Source of the DNA: Metridium senile
Lineage: Eukaryota; Cnidaria; Anthozoa; Actiniaria; Metridiidae
Direction of reading: 5' to 3'
Assembly: GCA_949775045.1 (NCBI GenBank)
Contig: OX459101.1
Span: 20,217,316-20,281,315 of the forward strand
DNA length: 64,000 nt
The notes under the pieces were generated by a model. That model had not been told where the DNA came from. It ran no database searches and saw only the letters and a program-made list of their open reading frames with translations. This document shows positions 22,536 through 35,324 of this stretch, piece after piece (position 1 is the stretch's first letter; every line of letters begins with the position of its first letter). Position numbers and translations under genes: made by a program.

Positions 22536-24490
22536 AAATACTTCTCGGTGCACATGGTTTTTCGATTCGTATTGTAATATAATATATTATCAAATAGATA
22601 AATGGGGTGCCGACATTGAGCCTATGACAGGCTGCTGTCCGAAGTAAAATATCAACAAATTCGTTTCTGAAACAGAAACACAAAGACAAATAAGAATTCA
22701 AAGTTTTAAACTTTATGTATAATTAAGTTCTAAATGGTGAACAATTATTTATTAGAAATTTAATATTGTATAGAAAATTGAAATATTTATATGTAAAATT
22801 TATACTTTTTAGAATCATTTTTATTGCTATTTAATATATTTATTGCATAAATGAATCCCTGGAACTCAGGGTTTTTGGAACACTGTTACAATTTTTGATA
22901 CAAAACTATTTATACGATAGCTTGCAATAAGCTTATTTATATTAAACTTTTTCAATTAGTATTATAAGACAACCCTGTCAACAAGTATCTAGATATATAT
23001 GCTTGAATTCCAATTTTTTTTTAATGCAGATTGTCTTTTCGTCCACAATATTTGCAAGCAAGACTGCATGTATATGTATCCACAATTGATTAATTATCTA
23101 AAAAAATGTGGATTCATATAATATGCTCTGAAGAGTAAACATTTTCAAAGACCAATGGTCATTTCTAATTACCAGCATGCATAAGACTGCATGCGAAAGA
23201 CTGAATTTCGTGAACGATGAAAATCGCGCATTCAGACATTTTGATATATTTTACAATATCTTTTATAACGTTTTAAAACGTCTAGTTTTGTCTAGAAAAT
23301 TGTCATTAACATGACATGCCATGCATGGTTATATTTAACGATGGCGAATTGAATATTGGTGAAATATAACGGAGACTGTTGAAAGTCTTGAAAGCTTATT
23401 ATTCACCGATATTCACTGAGCCTGAGGTGGATAATAATTAAAATTGTTTTAGTATAAATACAAAAGTGATTATTTCAAAAAGTAAAAATAACCAGATTTT
23501 TGTGAAGAAAAACTGTTCATTTGACATTTCTTATTTCTAAAAGCGCCAGAATGCTGTAGTTGATTTTTGAGAAATAGTACGAATTTCTCTACCAATCAAT
23601 GCGCGCAATTTTCTATAATATCACTTATGTATTTGATACTAAAATACACTTTAAAAAATGCTTGTTTGCATTTAAAATTAGAACATTGTTCTAAGTAGAA
23701 TTGAGTTTACCCTGCGAGCATAGGTTCCTTTCTCTTATCTTTCCTCGTCGTTCCAGGCAAGTCAGAGAAAGAAATCTCTACTCGCAGGGTAAATTGAGTT
23801 TTATGAAAAATATGAATCGTTTTTATAATACAATTTCTTGTGCATCCAGTTCAGCATGCAGCCTTTAATATGACTTTGTAGGAAATTAAACAGTTAAACT
23901 CCAATTTTGTAGGAGATTTATAAAATTGTTATTGTAATCAAGTCGTTCAGAGCGTTATTCTCCAAAATATTTGTTCAAATGGCAAGGGAGCAAACTTCCT
24001 TACCCCACCCTCCCTGGGACTATTATTGTGCATGTCCGCTTGTTGATAACTAAAGAATAATGTTAGTATATATAAAGCTCTTGTTATATTGCGTATATAA
24101 ATTAATATCCAAAAAATAATGCTTCAATCGGACCGAAAATTATGCCAATTGACTTTAAAAAAAAAACCTTTAAAAATAAGCACCACCATCAGGAAAAGCA
24201 AGCAGGAATATGTATTTTTGGAAAGTTTTATTGCTATAAATATAACTTAAGTGATAGCTGTTAATTTGGAAGCTGCCCTTGCTAAAGTTCGTGGTGTTTT
24301 TCACGATTTTGAAATTCTCATAACTTCTCAAGAATTTCATATTTTTGTCTCAAACGTTTTACCTTTGTTGATGTCATTCTAATCTATAATTTTCATTTAG
24401 TGGTCGATTAAAATATGAATTTAAAAATATAAAAAAATTGTAAATTATATGCTTCAGATCAATAAAGCGTGGATTTTGTCGCATTGCATA
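22536..24490. other. Repeat-poor AT-rich intergenic stretch
   Basis: No gene is visible. A short inverted repeat (taccctgcgagcataggttc with its inverse) lies at 23708-23795, and 24180-24440 belongs to dispersed family S, shared with introns of the UBAN gene. Confidence 0.5.
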
Positions 24491-24500
24491 AGAGTCCGAA

Positions 24501-24523
24501 TGACGTCACTGTCCTGTGATTGG
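24501..24523. promoter_or_regulatory. CRE-like site and CCAAT box
   Basis: TGACGTCA (24501-24508), a perfect cAMP-response-element core, is followed by an inverted CCAAT box (attgg at 24519-24523), about 350 bases before a splice donor of the putative gene at 24992. Chance occurrence is possible. Confidence 0.35.
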
Positions 24524-24991
24524 TTGGTGTAATATTACCCATGACGCTATTAGGTCGTATGTCAAGCAAGAGTCGTCCGGTTTTCGAAGTCGAAGGGAAG
24601 CAAGTTAGAGTCTGATCTGTGTTTCTTTTTCACCGCGTATTACAATATAATGACCGGAGCACAGCGAGTTTCTAGCGATTGGCTTGACTTTGCTATCCTC
24701 TCAAACAGTTTCTCGATTGCCTAGATCACTCCACGTTGCAACTAGAGTTTTAGATAAAGTAAAATAGCCCGCCATAATATATTAAACTCGTTCACGAATT
24801 AGCACTCAACAACAACACAAGGTCTTTATACAAGAAAGAAACCTTATAAATAAAGGTAAGGAGACATTAACATGTATTTCTATGAGATATAGAGTTGTAG
24901 CAGCTAGTTTTGATTAGCGGCTGTTTGGTGTGTCTTGTAACTAATCCTGGGCTTTTGTTTTCGTTCTAGAACGCTTACAAATAGCATTAAA

Positions 24992-25234
24992 ATGGCTTCT
25001 ACACCAATATCTGGTCAATTCTACGCAAAAATTGTCTCTCAAAAGATGCGATGTACCGAAAGTCAGAACGAAGGAGGACATTCTACGTCCAAGACTACAG
25101 CCCCAGAAGCAAACAGCCAGACAAAACGCCTTGGTTCGGGTATTTCATACTACTTGCCGTTCCTACAATTCGCGACAGTTAGTGCTTGTAGTTCGGAAAA
25201 GCTTCCAGTAGATCTTGATCAAGATCTCAAGTAA
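24992..25234 (+). CDS. Putative small protein (80 aa), possible first ORF of an overlapping pair
   Basis: Upstream structure looks transcribed: a donor (taaag|gtaagg at 24856) and an acceptor (gttctag at 24969) bound a short intron ending 22 bases before the ATG, and a CRE-like and CCAAT motif lie further up. The ORF begins MASTPISGQFYAKIVSQKMR, is Ser/Thr-rich and ends VDLDQDLK. In the +1 frame a second open stretch runs from 25209 to 25406, overlapping by 26 bases, and encodes a basic, protein-like sequence (RGRFNKRVALHETLQQAKHL). The pair could be one gene with a sequencing indel, a spliced gene whose junction I cannot place, or frameshifted translation. I do not recognise either half. Confidence 0.35.
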   Translation: MASTPISGQFYAKIVSQKMRCTESQNEGGHSTSKTTAPEANSQTKRLGSGISYYLPFLQFATVSACSSEKLPVDLDQDLK

Positions 25235-25406
25235 AACTACTGAAAACGAACAATCCTTTCGAGGTAGGTTTAATAAACGTGTTGCACTGCACGAAACACT
25301 TCAGCAAGCAAAGCACTTGATCCGAGGTCATAATTTGCATCACAATTTGAAAGCTAATCTCTGGAGGCGTAAAAAAAATTTAAAACCTCCAAAAATGTGG
25401 GGATAA
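25209..25406 (+). other. Second overlapping ORF, +1 frame, basic C-terminus-like
   Basis: Open from just after an in-frame TAG at about 25206 to TAA at 25406, rich in Lys, Arg, His and Asn, with no clearly favoured ATG (first is not present in good context). Reads like the C-terminal part of a nuclear or nucleic-acid-binding protein, but that is only composition. See the entry at 24992. Confidence 0.3.
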
Positions 25407-25789
25407 AAAAACTACACTACAAATCCATGTTATTTCGTGTCGTGTTTTAGTTATTTGCTACTCACACTTCCACTATTTGCGTTTAAAATGTTTGTTTTGA
25501 TGAATTCAAAAGTGAATAATTGTGTTCGTGATTCACGCTTCCAAATCTTGTTTGATCTGCTTTACTATCAGACTTAATGTTGCATAACTTATATGTAATC
25601 GTTTAATAGTGGATTTTCTTTTCTCGCAGGAAGTTAATATGTCATGTATATATCCAAAGCTGTGTTTGAAGATTGTACTTTGTACGAATACTACAAAGGG
25701 GTCCAAAGTCCTTCTTTTGTTTGTTTTTACCAGTGAGTGTTAATTTGTCATGTGACCTAGTAATATTACAGCTAAAGACACGTTATGCA

Positions 25790-26080
25790 TTGAAATAGAG
25801 TTGTTCTCATTAACCCGTCAAACAAAGTGTATTAGTTAAACAAAATAACACAATGGAATTAAGGTGCATTAAAGAGTAATACACTAAAGTGTGTTTCACG
25901 GGTTATTGAAAACAGCTCTACTAACTAATAGTTTCTATTTAGTGACTATTTAGTCAGTATCACTTAACCAGAAACACCAAATACAAAAGAAAGCAATACC
26001 TCATTACAACTTTACTTGTCTTTGATAGTAACTAATATAGTCACTACATAAGAACTATTTTACAGTAGCAATTTAAAGCG
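25790..26080. repeat. Foldback family E (25794-25920) next to family D fragment (25920-26075)
   Basis: The first has inverted ends tagagttgttctcattaacc / ggttattgaaaacagctcta. The second matches 16015-16150 (tagtgactatttagtcagta). Confidence 0.6.
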
Positions 26081-26132
26081 ACTGCTTATAAAGTGTGTCT
26101 GGTTTAAATATGCCAGCAAAGTTTTATATAAA

Positions 26133-26330
26133 TTAATTTTTACAAATATATGATTGAAAAACTGTGTGATCAAAACATGCTGAGAAACTGTGGTGAACAA
26201 ACGGAAAAGTGAAGTTGTGTGTATTTGTTGGTAATGTGTTCCACACTGTAATATTATACTGTGGTGTAATGATGTGTGTAAGAAGTAGGCAACTCTCTAT
26301 TGTTCTGTGGCAACAGCAACTTCCCCACAT
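26133..26330 (-). mobile_element. Possible LINE 3' tail fragment
   Basis: The minus frame carries YNITVWNTLPTNTHNF, resembling the WNxLP signature found near the end of many non-LTR reverse-transcriptase ORFs. Short and decayed. Confidence 0.4.
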
Positions 26331-26785
26331 AAGAATGTCTCAGTTTTCAGACTGAAAGTATATTGGCCTATAGGTAACACATTTTAAAAATAAAATGTGC
26401 AAAAACTCTGTTTTGGAACAAAGTTTCTTTTGTACGAAAAGATCTCGTCCTCAAAACAATAGCCAAAAGACGTTTACAATTCAATATGTTCCCCACATCT
26501 TAGATGAAAAGGGAATTAGATATCAAATAAAATATTAAAAAATCTGCTTAGTTTTGAATTATGGCAGATTTTCATGTTTTAACCAATGAGATGGACGGAT
26601 TAGACAATGCACAATTAGCACCTTTCTGCATTCCATTGCCGTTTGCCTGCCTACTTCTTACACACATTAATATACTATTATCTCCGACGTTCCAACAGCT
26701 AGTTGTGAAATTGTTTTCCACTGTTACCAATCAAAACTCAATACTCGGGTTTCACGTCTTATGGTACATACAGCTAATACTATCT

Positions 26786-26968
26786 GGCAGAAGGCTCATT
26801 TGCACAGGTTAAGTCGTTATTTAGTGCTAAGAAATCCCAAGCAAAGCATGAAAAAATGTTATCGTTAAAAATAGAAAACACATTTGAATTTACTCTGAAA
26901 TGAGATTATCCCTGAGCAAATGCGCATTTTGTCAAATAGTACAGCGGTGCTAGATAACATGAAACCGT
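26786..26968. repeat. Foldback MITE family A, left end lost
   Basis: Right arm complete (gcggtgctagataacatgaa); the left arm starts at ctcatttgcacagg, so the outermost 40 bases are missing. Confidence 0.75.
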
Positions 26969-27094
26969 CTGGAAAGGGTGAAGCCATTTGCTTTTCGTTG
27001 TTAATTCTGCAACTAGCTGTCACCGATTATATATAAATAAGTTTTATGTTATAATTATTTTACTTAAATTATATTATACGTTTATAGCATTCAT

Positions 27095-27310
27095 CCTAAC
27101 CCATTACGGAAGAAAATTTGAGTTGGGAATTCAACTTTGGAACAGCTTGCCTGACAATATCCGCTCTTGTGAAACTCTGAACATTTTCAAACATAAACTT
27201 AAAACTTATCGTTTTGAAAATACTTACCTTTCCTAATAACTGTAGTTTTATTTATTTTGAGTGTACATTGAATTGTAAAGCGCCTAGGCCTATTATTATT
27301 ATTATTATTC
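27095..27310 (+). mobile_element. LINE 3' end
   Basis: Encodes IQLWNSLPDNIRSCETLNIF and the following Lys-rich tail, then stop and a 3' UTR with attgtaaagcgcctaggcct and a tta-repeat tail, typical of a non-LTR element end. Confidence 0.7.
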
Positions 27311-27784
27311 AATTAAATTCAATACCAGGTCAAGCCTAATATTGAAATCGAGACTTAAATATCTTCCATAATGGGCGAGGATGAATCCTATAGGTGTTTT
27401 ATTATACCGAATAAATAATGTTTTCAAAATATCTCGAGTCAACAATTAAAAGGTTGCAGTCCAATAGGTTGCTGTCCAATATAGCAAAATAATGGATCGC
27501 GACATGTGACTAAAATACGGAGATGTGATTGAAGGATTATTTGTGAGGTGCAATAGTATTATATACAGGCGACGTCAGCCTTTATTTTTCTGCATATATA
27601 AGCTGCATCTTTGAATATTAGATTGTACTTAGATCCACATCTGAACTGTTTTTACTTTTGTTCAGCCCCTCCCCTCCATGTAGTCTAACTGTCAATCATA
27701 TTTGAAGGTTCGTCTTATGTAAATTTGTTATGGACTAGAGTGATAGTCATAACATCGCCAAGCGAAATATCGTACTCCGAATCG

Positions 27785-27935
27785 AAATATGCTGACCAAT
27801 TATAATATCTATTGTTCCTGACTGGCTAGCCTCGCATACATGTAAAACCTCAATTGTGTTTGAACGTGAATACGAGGCTAGCCAGTCAAGAAGAATAGTT
27901 ATTAAAGTTGGACGTTATATTTCGAATTGGTCTAT
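27785..27935. repeat. Foldback repeat family J
   Basis: Inverted arms tgactggctagcctcgcata / gaggctagccagtca, flanked by aatcgaaatat and its inverse. Related copies at 38785-38905 and 60917-61050. Confidence 0.7.
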
Positions 27936-28355
27936 TAATTTGAAAGCTTGTGATATCCTTGACTCAGCTTGGGCTTCCTGTGTTCACATGCAACAAGAGA
28001 ATGTGGAGAGAAACATAGTCTATGCATTAGTTCCTAGTCTATTCTCATATACTCTAACACAGGAATCCTAATGACTCTCTGCAGTCAAGATACAAGCACC
28101 AATCAAATTGTACTATTTTATAATGACATTGAAGATTATAACACTATTTACCTGTGAGGTTCATGGCGTATTTTTATGTCATAATAGAATAAGACAATTT
28201 ATAAGACAGGTCGGCGATAATAATATAGACAAATAATAACCTAAATATTTGAATTGTGTAAATTATATATATCATGTTTGGACAATAAGTGTGAATAAAG
28301 TTTGATTTGAAAGTTCATTGGTACATATCTTTACTCCGAAATAGGCCCTTTGAGT
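27936..28355. other. Unannotated spacer
   Basis: AT-rich sequence with no recognisable gene or repeat, ending at the 51-bp array. Confidence 0.4.
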
Positions 28356-30385
28356 TTCTAGTGTTTACGCTCTATTCCACAGTAGCAATTTGATTCTATT
28401 TCATGGATATAGTGTTTGCGCTGTATTCCACAGTAGCAATTTGATTCTATTTCATGGATATAGTGCTTGTGCTCTATTCCACAGTAGCAATTTGATTCTA
28501 TTTCATGGATATAGTGTTTGTGCTCTATTCCATGGCCACAGTAGCAATTTGATTCTATTTCATGGATATAGGGTTTGCGCTCTATTCCACAGTAGCAATT
28601 ATTTGATTCTATTTCATGGATATAGTGTTTGCGCTCTATTCCACAGTAGCAATTATTTGATTCTATTTCATGGATATAGTGTTTGCTCTCTATTCCACAG
28701 TAGCAATTATTTGATTCTATTTCATGGATATAGTGTTTGCGCTCTATTCCACAGTAGCAATTATTTGATTCTATTTCATGGATATAGTGTTTGCGCTCTG
28801 TTCCACAGTAGCAATTATTTGATTCTATTTCATGGATATAGTGTTTGTGCTCTATTCCACAGTAGCAATTTGATTCTATTTCATGGATATAGTGCTTGTG
28901 CTCTATTCCACAGTAGCAATTATTTGATTCTATTTCATGGATATAGTGTTTGCGCTCTGTTCCACAGTAGCAATTATTTGATTCTATTTAATGGATATAG
29001 TGTTTGCGCTCTATTCCACAGTAGCAATTATTTGATTCTATTTCATGGATATAGTGTTTGCGCTCTATTCCACAGTAGCAATTTGATTCTCTTTCATGTA
29101 TATAGTGTTTGCGCTTTATTCCACAGTAGCAATTTGATTCTATTTCATGGATATAGTGTTTGCGCTGTATTCCACAGTAGCAATTTGATTCTATTTCATG
29201 GATATAGTGCTTGTGCTCTATTCCCCAGTAGCAATTTGATTCTATTTCATGGATATAGTGTTTGTGCTCTATTCCATGGCCACAGTAGCAATTTGATTCT
29301 ATTTCATGGATATAGGGTTTGCGCTCTATTCCACAGTAACAATTATTTGATTCTATTTCATGGATATAGTGTTTGTGCTCTATTCCACAGTAGCAATTTG
29401 ATTCTATTTCATAGATATAGTATTTGTGCTCTATTCCATAGTAGCAATTTGATTCTATTTCATAGATATAGTGTTTGCGCTCTATTCCACAGTAGCAATT
29501 TGATTCTATTTCATGGATATAGTGTTTGCGCTGTATTCCACAGTAGCAATTTGATTCTATTTCATGGATATAGTGCTTGTGCTCTATTCCACAGTAGCAA
29601 TTTGATTCTATTTCATGGATATAGTGTTTGCGCTTTATTCCACAGTAGCAATTTGATTCTATTTCATGGATATAGTGTTTGCGCTGTATTCCACAGTAGC
29701 AATTTGATTCTATTTCATGGATATAGTGCTTGTGCTCTATTCCACAGTAGCAATTTGATTCTATTTCATGGATATAGTGTTTGTGCTCTATTCCATGGCC
29801 ACAGTAGCAATTTGATTCTATTTCATAGATATAGGGTTTGCGCTCTATTCCACAGTAGCAATTATTTGATTCTATTTCATGGATATAGTGTTTGTGCTCT
29901 ATTCCACAGTAGCAATTTGATTCTATTTCATAGATATAGTGTTTGCGCTCTATTCCACAGTAGCAAGTTGATTCTATTTCATGGATATAGTGTTTGTGCT
30001 CTATTCCATAGTAGCAATTTGATTCTATTTCATAGATATAGTGTTTGCGCTCTATTCCACAGTAGCAAGTTGATTCTATTTCATGGATATAGTGTTTGCG
30101 CTCTATTCCACAGTAGCAATTTGATTCTCTTTCATGTATATAGTGTTTGCGCTTTATTCCACAGTAGCAATTTGATTCTATTTCATGGATATAGTGTTTG
30201 CGCTGTATTTCACAGTAGCAATTTGATTCTATTTCATGGATATAGTGCTTGTGCTCTATTCCACAGTAGCAATTTGATTCTATTTCATGGATATAGTGTT
30301 TGTGCTCTATTCCATGGCCACAGTAGCAATTTGATTCTATTTCATGGATATAGGGTTTGCGCTCTATTCCACAGTAGCAATTAAC
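28356..30385. repeat. 51-bp minisatellite array (about 39 units)
   Basis: Core unit includes gcaatttgattctatttcat, ggatatagtgtttgcgctct and attccacagta; variant units are 54 bases (extra att) or 57 (extra catggc). Because 51, 54 and 57 are multiples of three, long open frames exist on both strands, which explains the 664- and 504-codon ORFs. The same unit, inverted, forms the array at 40757-41865. Confidence 0.95.
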
Positions 30386-30389
30386 ATAA

Positions 30390-30800
30390 GCAATGCAAAG
30401 CATGCCATAGGTAAGTGGCCATAGGTAAGTAATAAGCAGAAAGCAAACCAAATCACTACCGTAGCATTGGTCTTGATACATGTTTGTGGTAATCACCAGC
30501 ATAATAGTTCCAGCTTCACAGTTCCCTGCGCCATCTTAAAAGGTAGCCGGGCCTTCGCATCGAAGCGAGACGACGTTGAGCTTGCAATGATAGAGACCTT
30601 TTAACACCTTACCGGACAATTATTCACGTGTCTCTATCATTGCAAGCTCAACGTTCGTCTCGCTTCTATGCAAAGGCCAGGCTACCATTCAAGATGGCGC
30701 AGGGAACTGTGAAAGGGACTATTTCGTTACATTTTCCTAGAATTATCCATGATTTTAAAATTAATTTGAGAAGCTACAATCATTGACAAAAGTGTTGGCA
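30390..30800. repeat. Left copy of inverted duplication, with a family B foldback at 30511-30723
   Basis: Flank 30420-30510 (ccaaatcactaccgtagcat) and 30723-30770 (ttcgttacattttcctagaa) both reappear inverted around the family B element at 44245-44710, so the foldback occupies the same site in both copies. Confidence 0.8.
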
Positions 30801-31004
30801 CGAATGTGATAAAGCAATTTTAGCACTGCCGAAATTCAACTACTCCCCCCTTCCCCTTTCGCAATAGGGAGTCATTCATTCTTTGGTGCTTATGTGGTTT
30901 ACTTGTCAATGCGCTATCATTTCACACGAACATTGGTGTGGGGGGCAAGGGGGGGGGGATTTTTATACTTGAAAAATAGATACATTTCATTAGCTTTTTT
31001 CATT

Positions 31005-31325
31005 CATACGAAGGCAGGAACACCACAACAGCTTACGCCAATTACTGTGGGCCCTGTAGTATGCTGAGACCTGACTGTTGTGCCGGGAGACAATCCCCTG
31101 CTCTTTTCAGTCGAAGAGCACAACAGGATCTTTTACGTCCACATTATATAGGAATTAGAGTGAAGGCAGACGGGACCTCCGGCTTTACGTCTTTATCCAA
31201 GAAGACGAGACACTGAGAGAGTGAAGTGTCTTGCCCAAGCTATCGCCCGGGCCGGGAATCGAACCCAGACCATTAGCCCCGGAACTCGATCCCCTGACCA
31301 CTAGACCATCACGCCTCTCATTACG
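31005..31325 (-). mobile_element. Full-length-looking tRNA-derived SINE
   Basis: On the minus strand: tRNA-like head (gtgatggtctagtggtcagg ... tgggttcgattcccggcccg), then a body with cttgggcaagacacttcact and a tail region with aagctgttgtggtgttcctg. The head could pass for a tRNA in a scan, but the body shows it is a SINE. Confidence 0.7.
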
Positions 31326-31534
31326 TCAGGGGAAGTTCAAGGAGGTTTTCCTTTCAGGCACCACAAATGTCTGGATTCTGTACGTTCTCAAATTCATGAA
31401 TAATTATTGAGCAGAAAACAGAGTAAAACATTTCCGTATCGATCGTTGATATGTCGTAATGATTAACATGACATTTCGTCAACTAGCGATTTGATCTCCC
31501 AGAATAGACCTTTTAACAGTTCTCATGGAACAAC

Positions 31535-31895
31535 CTCTTGCCTCGATCGCGTGTAATATATTATTTGCAATTTGACTAGAGCCCGTGGAATTTTGCAGTA
31601 GTGTTTCAATTGTTTGATAGAGAAGATTTCGTATGACTGTGGAACGTTCAGTGCCGCGTCGGTGCGTGCCTTTGCCGCGACCCTGATGTTTCTAGAATTT
31701 TTTTATCGTTCCTTAATCTTGCTGTGCCTTGACCGCGTTCATGCCTTGAGCTTTTCATAATCATACAAAATCTGCTCTAATGTGTACATTCCTTAAATTA
31801 ACTACAGCGAGCTGTAGTGAAATTGTAAAGAATATATTACACGCTATTAACGAGGCTGAGATTGTGGACGAGAACCGTGAAAAGGACCCAGCCTT
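31535..31895. repeat. Foldback family K with nested element M
   Basis: K arms (cctcgatcgcgtgtaatata near the left, tattacacgctattaacgag near the right) surround about 180 bases (31615-31795) with gactgtggaacgttcagtgc. The same K+M arrangement occurs inverted at 43080-43630, and M alone at 60785-60910. Confidence 0.75.
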
Positions 31896-32044
31896 ATCCA
31901 TGAATTTGAGTATCTACATCCAAAACCTCGAATTAAGGAGTGTTCCATCCTATTACCAAAAACTTCTCGCTGTTTTGATTTTGAATGGAAGACACTTAAT
32001 TTCCCGTTTTTGATCTATTACAAGAAAAGCTAAAAACAGAAAAC

Positions 32045-32290
32045 GCGCGCGCGTGCTGTCTGCAGTTATAAAGCACGCGGGGATTGACAGAACACGAGAG
32101 AATTGTTAAGAGAAGCACGACGCGAAACGGAGCTCAACACTTCTAGAGTGTTCCGACAATCCCCAAGTGCTTTGTAACTGCAAATTGCACAGAAAGCAAG
32201 TTTTCTATTTCTTTTATAAAGCTATAGTGCAAATTGATCAACATGTAAACGCGCGTGCTATGTGCTCTCATATAGCTAATCAGAACGCCT
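32045..32290. repeat. Foldback family I copy
   Basis: gacagaacacgagagaattg pairs with cttctagagtgttccgaca; outer gcagttataaagcac arms present. Confidence 0.7.
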
Positions 32291-32379
32291 GATGTCTAAA
32301 TGTTATTTTGTACTATATAATTAAGTACATATATACAATTGTAAAGTCGATGCTATTGTACTATAATTATAATAATAAC

Positions 32380-32880
32380 AATCATATCTGGCAAATCGGA
32401 CATAGATTTGCATCAAATGACTTCAGTACGAATGAAGAATTCAAATTATGAAATGGCTTCTTCGAATTTGCTATGTGTCAGTTATATACCATCCATTTTG
32501 CAGTATTTTGAAGATATTCTCAAAGTTTGGTATCAGTGCAGTCACGTAAACTGCCTTCGGTGTGCGATGTATGTTTGCTGCGGTTTCCGGTGAACTGTAA
32601 TGCTTACGTGTTGCTTTGTGAAAAGCCACCTTGACTCTTTTGCGGTGTTTGCGAATTGAAATTTTTATGCTGCGTTGTCGATATTTTTTGGGGACACCCC
32701 CTCACCCCCAACACACGCGCGCGCGTCTTCCTCGATCGTGCATGCTTTCATGCATGCATTGTACTTGTTTTCATTATTATAATGTCATTTATATGTCTAT
32801 ATTTTGAGAAAATACTTTTAATATACTGTAATATGTTAAGCTGTCCTTAAGTTCCGTCCGGATTCACATCTCGGCATTCC
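32380..32880. repeat. Dispersed repeat, inverted counterpart of 42100-42960
   Basis: tgaaatggcttcttcgaatt and caatgcatgc-type stretches match 42100-42440 and 42800-42960 inverted; the right copy carries an extra 385-base foldback. Confidence 0.65.
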
Positions 32881-32904
32881 TAAAAAAATGGGCCTTATGT
32901 TAAA

Positions 32905-34197
32905 TAGAAGCTAGCGAGTAAACTAGTATAAGCTGCGTTGGTGCAAAAAAGGCCTAAAGCTCGAAACGTCAGTAAAGTTAAGTTAACATTTTTTACGGTG
33001 TTACAAATTTCAATCTATTACCTATCGTTTATATCAAACACCGACGCAGCCTATACTAGTTTACTCGCTAGTTTCCATTTAAGTAAAGTTAAGTCAACTT
33101 TTTTTACGGTGTTACAAATTTCAATCTATTACCTATCGTTTATATCAAACACCGACGCAGCCTATACTAGATTACTCGCTAGTTTCCATTTAAGTAAAGT
33201 TAAGTCAACATTTTTTACGGTGTTACAAATTTCATTCTATTACCTATCGTTTATATCAAACACCGACGCAGCCTATACAAGTTTACTCGCTAGTTTCTAT
33301 TTATTATTTAATAATGTTAAGCTAAAATTTCTACGCGTGTTTCAAATTTCATTATACCTAAAAAGTTTATTTTTTAATTAATCCATCTATTTGTCAATAC
33401 ATTCATCTAATCACTGACTCCCATAGCAGCTGATCATGAAAAGGAGCAATTGCCGGAATTGTGGGGCTGCACAAAATATTTTTTGCGGTGTTGCGACAAT
33501 TCTGGTGCTGTGTTGCGGCGGTGATGTAAATGGCTAGGTACGAGAAGTTTGCTTTTCCAAAGGTGCAATGTGGGCCGTTGAATTTTAGTTTACAAAAAGC
33601 TAACCTTGACTCTTATTTTTACAACAATAAGCGATAATAATCTGCTGACAGTGCGAAATTTTGCGATGTTTCAGGGAACCCCCAACCACACCGTACCCCC
33701 TCCCCCCTTTTCCACCTCGTTCGCGCATGTTCACTGGTGTCATCTATACGTCTATATTTCGAGAAAAGAATATTTATAGACTGTTGTTGAGCTGTCCTTA
33801 TTTTTTCCATCGGATTCAGCTCTCCGTATTCCGAAGAAAATGAATTTGGAATTTTAAAACATACTGGAAACTAGCGAGTAAACTAGTATAGGCTGCTTCG
33901 GTGTTTGATATAAACGATAGGTAATAGAATGAAATTTGTAACATCGTAAAAAAAAAGTTAACTTAACTTTACTTAAATGGAAACTAGCGAGTAAACTAGT
34001 ATAGGCTGCGTCGGTGTTTGATATAAACGATAGGTAATAGAATGAAATTTGTAACACCGTAAACAAATGTTATCTTAACTTTACTAAAAAAAAAGTCCGG
34101 CAATATTTTTTACGGTGTTAAAAATTTCATTCTATTACCTATCGTGTATATCAAACACCGACGCAGCCTATACTAGTTTACTCGCTAGTTTCTATTT
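32905..34197. repeat. Repeat family C clusters (32905-33305, three units; 33868-34197, three units)
   Basis: First cluster is inverted relative to the second. Each unit carries the ctatactagtttactcgcta motif. Spacer 33310-33865 has gtgttgcgacaattctggtg-type sequence also dispersed. Confidence 0.8.
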
Positions 34198-35324
34198 ATG
34201 TTTTATAAATAGTTCTCTCGTTTTTTTTCTTGAAATCCGGAGAGAATCGGAGAGAAGGTAATATGGGGGGCGCTTGCAGTCTAGTAAATTGAGCGGTCAT
34301 GGTGACTAACGGCTTTGCGCATTGCTGACTCGTTAGTTTGTTTCCGGGAAAAGCCCCCATTGCTCATTTGATCACGTGTACCAAGCCATCTGATTGGATA
34401 TGGTGACTCTGTCCACGTGTTGCCCTCGTGGAGATTTTCATTCATGCACGGAACAGCTTAATCAACATGAACTTGACTTATCAGCTTATTGATTTTGAAA
34501 ACATATTTTTTGCTAGCTCTACTCGATTTGTTTTAAGCAAGATGTCATTTCTATAGTTTCTATTTGTTATTAGCTAATGCAGCATAAAAAGATCTCGCGC
34601 AGTGATTCGGTTTTGGCCTATTTTTATTAGAAAAAGTTTTTCGGTAATTTCAATTTTTGGCTACGGTCCGTTACAGTTTGTGTATCAGGGGGATGCGGTT
34701 TTCCGCGAAAAATGCAAATATTATAAAATAATATTACTAAAATTGCAGTGTTGTGTTTTTCACTATATCCCCAGTTATTAAATGTCATCTTCTATAATTA
34801 CAGAATAATAACAGTATAACCCAGAGCAAAATAACTGAAGCAAAATGTAAACTCAACGAACTCAACGAAATGAAGAAGAGGAAAATAGAGAAAAAATTAT
34901 TGAGATAAAGGCAATTCAAAAAGAGAATTTGGTCGGTATAATAATAACTAATAATAACAATAAACTCTATTTTTAAAGAATGTTGCACAAAAAAGTGTAA
35001 ACGCGGTTTGTAAGGGGAGTTTACTCCTGTCAGGAATTAGAAAAGTCCCTAGGTCGTTAAATATTAGAGGCGGTCGCAATAGGAGGGGGGTTCCCCTACC
35101 TAACATTATCTAATTTGTTTGGTGACGCGAAATTCTCGTAATTTGATTGGTTGAAAGCTGATATGAATCAAGTGATATAAACGCGCACAACCATACGACT
35201 TTTTAATTTATGCGAGATAGTACATCAAGATCAACTACATTTATATCCAAACGGTTATATCCAACTTTATATATACTATATATATATATACTATATATAT
35301 ACTATATATATTGTCCAGATAAAA
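34198..35324. other. Upstream region of the UBAN gene
   Basis: Contains no gene. A run of tatata/ctata repeats lies at 35270-35310, just before the start codon; inverted CCAAT motifs occur at about 34392 (gattgga) and 35144 (gattggt). Rest is unremarkable. Confidence 0.4.

Noticed and set aside
24992..25406. Ornithine decarboxylase antizyme, because of the +1 overlap
   Set aside because: The second ORF is far too short and lacks antizyme features, and there is no TCC-TGA shift site.
28390..30384. 664-codon ORF with 17-residue repeats, and the 504-codon ORF on the other strand
   Set aside because: Both arise because the minisatellite unit is a multiple of three without stops; both strands are open and neither has a start region, unique domain or codon signature.
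31210..31320. tRNA gene on the minus strand
   Set aside because: A and B boxes are present, but the sequence runs into a SINE body and lacks a clean cloverleaf.
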